Shown piece by piece: positions 54,332 to 64,000 of a stretch of 64,000 nt of DNA. The stretch covers positions 161,832,118 through 161,896,117 of the forward strand of contig OZ023265.1 of the NCBI GenBank assembly GCA_964006375.1, written 5' to 3'. The notes under the pieces are model-generated. The model made no database searches, had not been told where the DNA came from, and worked only from the letters and a program-made list of their open reading frames with translations. A program made the position numbers and the translations under genes. How positions within the stretch are numbered: the stretch's first letter is position 1; each line of letters begins with the position of its first letter. The stretch is from Tillus elongatus. Lineage: Eukaryota > Arthropoda > Insecta > Coleoptera > Cleridae.

Positions 54332-55014
54332 TTCACACCTTGAAATAAGACTTGAGCATGTCGTTGATAAATGTTGTTTTAAGGGCACCCTGTAAAGTTC
54401 TCGTTAAAAACACCTCTCCAAGAACCAAAACCTTGTGCGCGATGTTTAACGTATTTTGTGAACTTGTTTTTGATTATGTTTTCTCATTTGCAGGCAGGGC
54501 AACATACAATACCTTCTGGACAACATGTTTTGGAAAATAAAGATCTAAATTCCATTTTTGTAAAGTTTTCGTGGTTAAGCCTTTCATATTACCTCAGATC
54601 CGTTTTTTCCAGTCCTGAAACGACTTACATTTTAAGTTTTTTCTGATATGAATAATTTTTAAGCACTACCATTGGTTTTTAAATAAATTATTTTTATTTA
54701 ATATTTACATTACATGTTTATTTCCCTGAATCTTTTGTAATTTAAGTAAAAGAAAGTGTGGTCAGAGCGTAGCCGCTACATTTAGTCCAACGAAAGTTTG
54801 TTTGTAAGGGTATGGTTTTGGATACTTGAAGTAGTTAACTAGTCCTTTTAAATTGAAGTGATCTGACATTGTCGGAAGGTTTTCAAACACTCTAGGTTTA
54901 AAATACTGAAATTTGATGAAGTTCACTTGGTTTTAATCTAGAGGTGTCCAAACCCGTGTTTTCTTCAAATGGAACTATGAACGAACCTGAGTAAATATGT
55001 TGTCTAGAATTTTG

Positions 55015-55260
55015 AACCTTTGAAATAGTGTCACTAAGTGAAGATTTGAACCTGTGATGAGCCATGATCAGTACACTTGAAGAAACAAAATCACCACAAC
55101 ACATTCTAAAAGACCTGACGATCCTTTTACTAACCAAGTTAGCATCAACAGGGGATGAAAAATTCGAACTACTTAAAAAAGTAACATCACCTTATATACC
55201 GGATCTTAGGTAAACAAACGGAACCGAGAGGGGAACTAGTCGTAGGCAAATTCTGCAGTG
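55015..55260 (-). mobile_element. Penelope pseudo-LTR with degenerate hammerhead-like motif
   Basis: Minus strand 55158-55110: CTGTTGA, stem II GCTAACTTGGTTAG, then TAAAAGGATCGTCAGGTC. Two core positions differ from the consensus. It is followed by TGTTGTGGTGATTTTGTTTC and CTCATCACAGGTTC. It lies downstream, in the same orientation, of the GIY-YIG fragment at 55496-55800, as expected for a 3' pseudo-LTR. Confidence 0.7.
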
Positions 55261-55495
55261 TATTGTATTTTTATCGCCGGACGAGGTCTTTATTAACTTA
55301 TCTATAAGGTGTCGATCTCTAATAATTTTGGGAAGGTTCAACAAAAACTAAACACATAGTTTCGTTTGGCGGAAATATCTGTATTCTTATGTTATCTCTA
55401 GGACATGTTGAAACGTGGGAATTTATTTTACAAAGCAAACGATTAGGTGACTCGTAATCAGCAGTGGAGAAACATTCATACATTTTTTGTTGTAA

Positions 55496-55800
55496 CTATA
55501 TTTCGCAATATATAGTCTCGAACGCGTTTAGTTTTCCTGGTTGTCTAACATTTTTAATTAATTTTACATTATCTCCATTAACGTGATGATTATTATCCCA
55601 AATATGTCGGGTGATGGAAGATCTATCTATAGTACCGTATCGTAATTGGGCTAAGTGTTTTTTGAATCTAATTCCAATCGATCTTTTTGTTTGTCCCACG
55701 TACTTAAGATCACAATCTATACAACTTATTTAATAAATTCCCGACATTTTGGCCGTGTCTTTTGTATTTTTTGTCGAGAATGTTGGCTTTTTAAAAAATG
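55496..55800 (-). pseudogene. Penelope-like element, GIY-YIG endonuclease fragment
   Basis: The minus strand reads KKPTFSTKN, AKMSGIY-stop-ISCIDCDLKYVGQTKRS and on through IGIRFKKHLAQLRYG, SSITRHIWDNNHHV, AFETIYCEI. GIY, YVG and the RFKKH helix of the GIY-YIG nuclease are all visible. One in-frame stop follows GIY; the reverse transcriptase is missing. Confidence 0.8.
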
Positions 55801-55844
55801 CTATCTAGATCCTTCATGATTTGAGGTTCAAATGGTAAGCAAAC

Positions 55845-57692
55845 AACACTGACAAACGAGACGCAAAGAGGCTCATCAAGCAAGCTACAAGAACTGCGCA
55901 ACAACCGTTGGGAGGAATGCCTGCAAACCCTGTCCGCCCAAGACAATTCTATCTGGCAAATGGCAAAAGCCCTTCGCTCCCAAAAATCTCCGATATCCCC
56001 ACTTAGGCCGTAACGGTGTCGTATACACGGATGTGGAGAAACCAAGTGCATTCGCAGATCATCTGGAGTTGCAATTCAGCCCGAATTATAACAACGTTGA
56101 TCTGTCGCACGTAGCAAGAACGCACCGATATGTCAGGATTGTGCTTCGTGCCACCCCAGGCACAACTACCGATCCCGCAACTTTCGAAGAAGTTTCCCAA
56201 ATAATCAAATCATTAAAAAATAGGAAAGCTCAGGGATACGATTGAATCTCCAACGTAGCGCTGAAAAACCTCCCCTGCAAAGCCGTGGTATTCCTAGTTA
56301 CGATTATGAATGCCATGCTGCGATTTCAACATTTTCCTTCCATGTGGAAACTTGCCGATATTATCAACATTCCGAAACCCAGCAAAGATCCGCTGTTCCC
56401 TCAGAACTACAGGCCCATTAGCCTACTACCAGTCATCGGCAAAATCGCCAAAAAAACTGATTCAGAAAAGGCTAGCTTCATTAACCTCTGAAAATCATAT
56501 CCTCCCAGACGAGCAATTCGGTTTCAAACACCAGCACTCCACCACAGACCAAGTCCTTCGTGTCGTGGAAAACATCATCGAAGGATTTAATAAAAACAAG
56601 TCAACTGGTGCAATATTTCTTGACATTGCTCAAGCTTTCGATAGGGTTTGGCATGCGGGCCTCCTAAATAAACTTCTATCATTTAATTATCCTCTCCCTC
56701 TGATTCTGCTTATCAGGTCATACCTGCAACAGAGGAAGTTTGAGGTCAAACATCTGGGAGCCAGATCTAGAACGTACTCAGGGTTCTGCTATCTCCCCTT
56801 TGCTGTACAATATATTTGTCGCAGACATTCCGACAGCGCCCATAAACGTGACATACGCACTGTACGCAGAAGACACTACCATCCTCAGCAACTCCACTCA
56901 GCCGAGGCTAATAACCGAAAGACTTCAGACCGCCGCAGACGAGCTGTAAGGCTAGTATAAGAAATCTTGTCTAGCCATAGACCCCGATAAATGTTCAGCA
57001 GTCCTATTTGCCAGGAGGAGGCACACACCTCACGAACACGTAGCATTAAACAACCGTCTAATTCCCTGGCAAAATTCCGCCAAATACCTCGGGGTTTTCC
57101 TCGACAAACACTTAACATGGCGCCCCCATGTCCAACACTCCCGACGAAAAGCCTCGATGTTCATCTCGAAGCTGTTCCCACTTCTAAATAGAAATTCCAA
57201 TGCATCCCCTGCATGGGCCACCGCGGCCGCAACACACATGAAGACCCTTCAAATCATCCAGAATAAAATTCTGAGAATAGTTACCGGAGCGCCATGGTTT
57301 GTCAGAAACAGTCAGATTCACTCTGATCTGGAAATGCCTTCGATACTTGAGTTTATAACTCAAATATCTACAACTCAGTTCGCAAAAGCCGCTTCTCACC
57401 CAAATGCTCTTCTCTGTAGGGCCACCGACTATGATGAGCAACTTCCACATAAGCATAAGCGCCCAAAGCTTATACTTACCCGCTAACGCCCCCGCGGCAA
57501 AAACAGAATGGAAACATTCAAACCCAAACGTCATTGTGTGAAATCTTTCCGGCGGAGGTATGGCCTAAGGGAGGGAGTTTTAGTGAGTAGGAGTCTCACA
57601 GTACCTCGAAATCCCACGCACTACGGTGTTGTGAATGAGGGGTCTGCATGAGACATTTCTCCCTCCTGTATCCAACAAAAAAAAAAAAAAAG
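55845..57692 (+). pseudogene. Jockey-clade LINE reverse transcriptase, poly(A) tail
   Basis: Frames in order: SQIIKSLKNRKAQGYD, LADIINIPKPSKDPLFPQNY, RPISLLPVIGKI; LPDEQFGFKHQHSTTDQVL, GAIFLDIAQAFDRVWHAGL; SAISPLLYNIFVADIP, TYALYAEDTTILSNS; KYLGVFLDKHLTWRPH; LQIIQNKILRIVTGAPWFV. Frameshifts fall near 56480 and 56750, and there are stops near 56245 and 56949. YADD has changed to YAED. A 16-A tail ends at 57692. Confidence 0.85.
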
Positions 57693-58329
57693 TTTTTGTT
57701 TGGTATTAGCTAGGCATTATTTGCAATAAGTAAGATAAAGGGGGGGTTAAAAGTGAACATATAGGTATATAATAACGTTACTTAAAATTTTGACTATCTC
57801 CTGATTGTAGATATTTAACTGTTTTGGCGTATTGTGAAATAAACCATGTTTAACCAAGTGTTTTTGAAAGGCAATCTGCGATTGTCGCTAATTATAAAAA
57901 TTTATGTTACCGATCGCTTTCAAACACTGCCATCATAATGTACTGAGAAGGGACGTTGGGATGCAGGGCGTATAAAAAGTAATTATGTAATCGTTAAATG
58001 GCTCTATTAGGTCCGAATGTGTCCCAACAACTGTCAAAATGTGGATGAGTGAAATGTGCTGAAATAAATACCGAGCTTAAAGCACCGCTACTGAGTAAAA
58101 ATTTCGCTACCTTTGGCACCATTGAACAACTGTAAAGTTCAATTTCAATGTATTTCTCAGCAACAAACTTCGGACTCTTTTGGAAAATTACGTATTTTGA
58201 ACTTCGAACTACCTTAACATCGCCTAGCGTGAACATTTTTCGAACCGGAGGTTCAGTTCGGGTTCGATTCGAAGCTTTGCACACCTCTATTTTAAACCTT
58301 CATCTAACTTAAATTACCGTCAACCCAGG
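57693..58329. other. Intergenic DNA with a possible hAT-like end
   Basis: The minus strand from about 58292 reads AGAGGTGTGCAAAGCTTCGA, reminiscent of a hAT-type terminal repeat. No second end or transposase found. Confidence 0.25.
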
Positions 58330-59370
58330 CTTCAGGGGCCACTGCAAAATTCAGATCGTGAAAAGGGGTCAGACTTCGCGGGCCCGCGAATCTGAACAAA
58401 CAACTTTACAGTGGAAATCCCCGACCGTGAGTCATGGCGGCAGGAGACGCCGGGCATACCACAGGGCGCGCTCGTCTGGTTCATGAACGGATCCTGCAGC
58501 TGATTATTCAGAAGGACAGGGTAAGTCATAGTATTTCCCTCGGAGCCCATGCAACGGTCTTTCAGGCCGAAATGTACGCCATCCTGCACTGTGTGCGGGA
58601 GGACAAGACGAGGGGCTACACCAATAAGCGGATCTTCGTAGCCACAGGCAGTCCTTAAGGCCTAAATAACAGGTAATTCCTGGCTGGTGAGTGAGTGCCG
58701 AGGCGAGCGACCTGGCTGGGCAGAATGAGATCACCCTCATCTGGTTGCTGGGTCACTCGGGGATCAAAGGCAATGAAGGAACTGACAGTCTCGCGAAGAG
58801 AGGTTCAGCAGAACCATTTATGGGACCAGAACCCGGTCCTGGGCGTATCGAAAGGCACAGCCAGGGGAGCCATTAAGTCCTGGCTCAAAAACCAACACAA
58901 GGTGTACTGGGCAGACTGTCCAGGGTTCAGACATGGGAGGTTAATAATTGACGAATCCAGTTTAAAGAGAGCTGTGGAGCTGCTAAATCTTAGCAGAGGA
59001 CAGCTCAGGAACATAACAGGACTCTTGACGGAACACATGGCCGTCAAGAAACACCTGCATAAAATGGGGCGGTTCGAAGGGGACCACGCATGCAGGATCT
59101 GCGGCAAGGGGGAGGAATCAGCCCAGCACATCTTGTGTGAGTGTAAAGCCCTGGACCGCAAAAGACAACTGATCTACGGTCAGTCTAGATCGGAGACAGA
59201 GCATTATAAAACCTCACCCTACCAATCGCTGTGCAGACTGGTTCATGGCACAATGATTGTGGAATGAGTGGAGTGAAGAGACTAAGGGCATGCACAATAG
59301 GCCAAGGGCTGCAGTGCTATCGGGGCAGCAAAGCCACGTACGAGCCCTGACCTGACCTGACATGCATCTT
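58330..59370 (+). pseudogene. I-type LINE, 3' end with RNase H and zinc knuckle
   Basis: RNase H domain in pieces: TVFQAEMYAILHCVRED keeps the catalytic Glu; the TDSQAAL segment is damaged (ATGSP then stop); NEITLIWLLGHSGIKGNEGTDSLAKRGS follows. Then a CCHC-like knuckle CRICGKGEESAQHILCECK and the end KRQLIYGQ. The 3' tail GTGCTATCGGGGCAGCAAAG, CGAGCCCTGACCTGACCTGA shows CCTGA repeats. The reverse transcriptase is missing. Confidence 0.8.
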
Positions 59371-59889
59371 TAGAACAGTCCAAGTCGGACTGCCAGATTG
59401 ACTTCAGTGTATTCCAGGATTTGGTGGTGAATTTCGGAAAGAAGGAATTTAGCTAAAATTAAATCATACATTAAAAAATAAATCCATATTAATCACCAAA
59501 ACCTTTTTATAATGAATTATAAAAATCAAAGGCAAAATGTAAGTGTTTACACAGTAAAAAATAAATACACGTTTCTTACTTCCACATCGTCAATACGGGT
59601 GGAAGAATGGCATCCGCGACAAAAATTTCAGCAATTTTTTTCGCTTGAACATAAAAAGTGTCAAACCATATAGAAAACATTATTTGGAAACGAAAAATTC
59701 TTTTTGTCTCAGTCTGTATGTTTGTAGCCACGATAACTTTAGAATGAATTGAGATATCGTCTTCAAATTTGGTATACAGTTAGCACGCGGCAAACGGTTT
59801 GGATTCCTTTGGGTAAAATCACTTCAGTGGGTAGGGGATGAATGGGGGGTAATTTGATAAAAATCAACATTTTTTCGTTAAAACTTGAA
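59371..59889. other. Intergenic DNA, nothing recognised
   Basis: No gene or repeat family recognised. Confidence 0.45.
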
Positions 59890-60090
59890 CATAAGTACAC
59901 TTGGAGAATCCAAACCACCACAACACATCTTTTTAAAGACCTGACGATCGTTTCACTAACAAAATTAGCGTCATCAGAGGATGAAAAATTCTAAACTGCT
60001 TACTGTTAATATCACCTTATATAATTAGTTTTAGGTAGAGACTGATACCGAGAGAGAGACTCATTCGAAATTATTAGAATCCAAAAAAGA
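59890..60090 (-). mobile_element. Penelope pseudo-LTR with intact hammerhead-like core
   Basis: The minus strand (59985-59938) reads ATCCT, CTGATGA, stem-loop CGCTAATTTTGTTAGTG, AAACGATCGTC, AGGTC. All conserved hammerhead core letters (CUGAUGA, GAAA and a GUC cleavage triplet) are present, with a very short stem III of three pairs (ACG facing CGU). Flanks GATGTGTTGTGGTGGTTTGG and CTCCAAGTGTACTT match the other pseudo-LTR copies. Confidence 0.75.
59938..59985 (-). ncRNA. Hammerhead-ribozyme-like motif (best copy)
   Basis: Predicted cleavage is after GUC, before AGGUC. Stem I is short at its base (CCU facing AGG). Stem II can be read with the G before AAA either inside the stem or as core G12; the second reading leaves one unpaired C after CUGAUGA. 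Penelope-like elements are known to carry such ribozymes in their pseudo-LTRs. Confidence 0.6.
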
Positions 60091-60374
60091 CCAGGATGTA
60101 ATATACTCATCTACCGAAGGGACTTTTTCTGTTTAAAAATGTTTCTAAGCGGATTTTTTCAAAAATATCCAAATTTGCTAATAAAATTATGTCATACTTG
60201 ATGCAAAGTTGCTCTAGTTTCAAATGTTTTTCCACAAAATTTGCTGTAGTCATTTTCATCACAATACCACTAGATATTTCAGTTCATAACTTTCATAAAC
60301 TTAAATTAATTTTAAATGGTGTTCCGAAATAAAACTTAAAAATTAATCATCAGTCAAGTTGCCCTTGAGCTAAG

Positions 60375-61380
60375 TTTTTTTTTCTGCCTCAGCTCTCGTC
60401 TGCGTCTTTGCCGCCCCGATAGCACTGCAGGCTTTGGATTATTGTGAATGCCCTTAGTCTTTTCTACTCCACCCATTCCAAAATCACTGTGCCTTCAACT
60501 AGTCTGCACAGCGATTCGTAGGGTGAAGTGTCTTTGGTCTAGACTGACCGTAGATCAGTTGTCTTCTGCGGTCCAGAGCTTTATACTCGCACAAGATGTG
60601 CTGGGCTGATTCCTCCCCCTCGCCGCAGAGTCGGCATGTGAGGTCCCCCTCAAACCGCCCGGTTTTACGCAGGTGTTTCTTGACGGCCATGTGTCCCATC
60701 AAGAGTCCTGTTATGTTTCTGAGCTGTCCTCTGCTAAGATTTAGCAACTCCAGAGCTCTCTTTGAACTAGGTTCCTCAATTACTGACTCTCCATGTCTGT
60801 GCCCTGGACAGTCTGTACAAGTACACCTTATGTTGGTTTCTGACTCAGGACTTAATGACTCCCCTGGCAGTGCTCTTTGACACGCCCGGAGCCGGTTCTG
60901 GTCCCATAAATGGTTCTGCTGACCCTCTCTTCGCGAGACTGTCAGCTTCTTCATTGCCTCTGACCGCCGAGTGACCTGGCACGCAGATGAGGGTGACCTC
61001 ATTCTGCCCAGCCAGGTCGCTCGTCTCGTCGCAGCACTCACTCACCAGTCAGGAATTTACCCGTGGGCTACTTAGTGCCTTAAGGGCTGCCTGGCTGTCT
61101 GTGGATATGAAGATCCGCTTGTTGGTGTAGCCCCTCCTCTTGTTCTCCTGCATACAGTGCTGGAATGCATACATTTCGACCAGCCTGGAGTTTACCTGTG
61201 AGCTACTTAGGGCCTTAAGGGCTGTCTGTAAAATTGTTTTCCCTGCAGATTCGTAGGCTCGTGAAGTCTGACCTCATTTCAAGCATGGGCTCCTTCACGA
61301 TCTCCTGAATTTTGCAGTGGCCGCAGCAGAAGCCTGGGTTGATCATCAGTCTACCATTGCAGGCTAGTGTGTATAGTCCT
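60375..61380 (-). pseudogene. I-type LINE, 3' end with RNase H and zinc knuckle (opposite strand)
   Basis: The minus strand reads FISTDSQAALKA (catalytic Asp retained, in another frame), NEVTLICVPGHSAVRGNEEA, DSLAKRGSAEPFMGPEP, LLMGHMAVKKHLRKTGRFE, CRLCGEGEESAQHILCEYK, RRRQLIYGQ, then the tail TGCAGTGCTATCGGGGCGGC. The frame changes several times. Same family as 58330-59370, inverted, about 1 kb apart. Confidence 0.8.
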
Positions 61381-61624
61381 AGCCCTGTTACTGTTCTTGG
61401 ATGTTCGCTCATAAACTTTTGTTCTCTCACTGGTCGAGTAGGAAATGGGCAGCTTTTTCTAAAATAATTATTGGTTGGAAATTTTGTCCATGCAAAAAAC
61501 ATGTCTCGCTGACAATCGATCACATCAAAAGCGTGAGGACTGATATAATGTATAGGTCGGAAAACTGTACTCTGTCCAAACAGAACATAAAGAAAATTGA
61601 AGCTTTTGTCTCGTATCTTGTATA

Positions 61625-62462
<838 letters not shown>

Positions 62463-62469
62463 TACCACA

Positions 62470-63390
62470 CCGATGACTAAAAAGGTACTACAAGAAGTGA
62501 GAGAGGAAGATATTTGTTAAAAAAAATTGTGAAGGAAGATAAAATTTGTTTGACATAACTCTCTAGAGACATAATAACGTTCTAAAGAACACGTTAATTG
62601 AAAAGGGAAAAGAGGTAGGTAGAACGAGAGAAAAACTTCTGGAAATACTGGCACAATTGTTCATATTTTGATTTAAATATAGAGTAGGTAGGTAGCTACT
62701 TATATAAAAGTAACATTTTATTTACACATTCATGGTGGAATCTTCTGATATTTAATTGAGATTCATTTCATTGCAAACTATAAGCAATACGTCTGGTTTT
62801 TATACATATTTATGGATAATATTCAGGATTTTTGCGATTGTACCTTCTTTTCTTTTATTATCTTTTTGGTAGTGTATAGACTGTTGGTATTCTTAAACAT
62901 TGCAATCTTTTTGGAAGATACTAATAATTTTAAGTCCTGGTGAATAAAAGTAAATATATAAACGACTTTTGTTAGTTACCAGTTAACTTGCGTTTCTTAA
63001 CATTTAAGTCTGCAATTAAAATCATATTTTGACTTTCTCCATTTAAAACTAAATCATTTTGTTTCTGTGAGTGACTTTAAAGCATTTTCTATGTACCTAT
63101 ATGTTAATATACCCAATAAAAGTAGCATTAGTAATGCTCTGGAATGCACTTAAACGTATCAAATGTGCTGTGTAATTAAATTTCAATTACAGGCTTTAAA
63201 GCACACCATAAAGATTTTATCAACGAATCGTTAGATGAGATTTTCAATTTGAAATTGGCGCTTTCCCTATATCCACCTGGTTACGTTGGCAGCAGTTGCC
63301 GGTGCAAGACACAAATTGACAAGTGCGCAGGTCCAATTGTCACATAGAAATCGAGACTTCCGCTGCTTCAATCCCGTCTTGAACACTGAT
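62470..63390. other. Region upstream of profilin, nothing recognised
   Basis: AT-rich until about 63230, then more balanced base composition towards the profilin promoter. No exon recognised. Confidence 0.5.
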
Positions 63391-63395
63391 CGGCT

Positions 63396-63401
63396 TCAGT
63401 T
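63396..63401 (+). promoter_or_regulatory. Profilin initiator
   Basis: TCAGTT, an arthropod-type initiator 95 bp before the start codon, with no TATA box at the expected spacing. Confidence 0.4.
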
Positions 63402-63490
63402 AGCTTAGCTGTGCGGCGACTGTAGTAAGCGCTGGTAATTTAGTGGTAGCTCCGTGTGTGCGGTGTTTTACAAATTCAAGTTTAATCAAA

Positions 63491-63601
63491 ATGAGCTGGC
63501 AGGATTACGTAGACAAACAACTCCTGGCTTCCCGTTGCGTTACGAAAGCCGCCATCGCAGGACACGATGGGAACGTTTGGGCCAAATCTGATGGATTTGA
63601 C
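63491..63601 (+). CDS. chic: Profilin, first coding exon (gene continues past the window)
   Basis: Profilin binds actin monomers, phosphoinositides and poly-proline proteins, and promotes actin assembly in the cytoplasm. The exon encodes [37 protein letters not shown]: 37 of about 126 residues, very like Drosophila chickadee ([20 protein letters not shown]). Trp3 and Tyr6, part of the poly-proline-binding face, are present. The donor is GTAAGT right after a GAC codon (phase 0). The start is the first ATG after the initiator at 63396. The remaining exons are not seen; the window ends 399 bp into the intron. Confidence 0.95.
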
Positions 63602-64000
63602 GTAAGTTCTTTCACACAATGTTCAATAAAACCACCTTCATTTCTTATAAGATACGATATATTATTGTTATCGCCCCCATGTAGCACAGTATCGAGCCTG
63701 CTAAGACCGGTTGTTGAAGCTAGTTTTTTGGTATTTCTCTTTGTACTGGTGGAACAAAAGAAACAGGGGGCTTGGTCGCTGTATTTGAGTGATTACCTGT
63801 GTTTTTTCGGCTTGTTTTGAATTGAAATGTTATTATATGTTAGTGGTAAATGAGACATGTAGCAGGATTTTCGCAGGAAACAATAAAATTTCAGGAATGT
63901 CACTCTTATCCCGTTGCCTCAGTCGGGTCGAGTAGCCGGTTTTGTTAAGATACAAGATGGCTGCCGTCGAAGTGCGACGTGTAGGAACGGACTTGCCAAT

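Noticed and set aside
57994..58284. 96-codon minus-strand frame
   Set aside because: Possible edge of a hAT-like element, but no transposase motif and only one candidate end.

Overview
The window is nuclear DNA of an insect with a large, AT-rich, repeat-laden genome. The evidence is spliced eIF4A, profilin and ASCC1 genes with insect-like protein sequence, TCAGT-type initiators, long introns, and Penelope-like, jockey, CR1, RTE and I-type retroelements. The eIF4A protein looks most like beetle eIF4A from memory; that placement is inference. Only four host protein-coding genes are visible, covering about 3.5 kb of coding sequence. Most of the rest is nested mobile DNA and simple repeats, including more than a dozen (TA)n tracts.

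Layout. 1-6430: a LINE tail, a complete mariner/Tc-type transposon with 417-bp inverted repeats and an open transposase (970-3036), a Penelope remnant, a candidate solo LTR (3932-5225) and a 28-bp palindromic minisatellite. 6526-12302 (minus): the first three coding exons of ASCC1; its introns hold a LINE tail, a 5S rRNA-like gene, two giant nested-palindrome elements (family B) and several copies of a microsatellite-bearing element with a hairpin end (family A). 12303-22975: repeats, including the 5' half of an I-type LINE, family A copies and Penelope pseudo-LTRs carrying hammerhead-ribozyme-like motifs. 23057-24451 (plus): an intronless-CDS membrane protein resembling the APD1-4 family. 24800-34120: a CR1-like LINE on the minus strand split by an RTE element and a palindromic Penelope pseudo-LTR, then 51-bp and 182-bp tandem arrays and an internally deleted relative of the first transposon. 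34600-37260: family A copies and a tRNA-derived SINE. 39235-50540 (plus): eIF4A, three coding exons, with a TATA box and initiator; intron 2 is 8.8 kb and is mostly mobile DNA. 50700-63390: a MITE, tandem repeats, a Penelope GIY-YIG remnant with its pseudo-LTR, a jockey-clade LINE and two I-type LINE 3' ends in opposite orientation. 63491 to the end (plus): first coding exon of profilin; the rest of the gene lies outside.

The host genes share no obvious pathway: translation initiation (eIF4A), actin dynamics (profilin), alkylation repair or transcription co-activation (ASCC1) and a membrane protein. The noteworthy biology is in the repeats: repeated hammerhead-like motifs in Penelope pseudo-LTRs, a possibly active transposon with very long inverted repeats, a multi-level palindromic element, and an element family in which a (TA)n tract recurs at one fixed internal site. 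All identifications rest on reading the sequence and remembered family features; no search was run.
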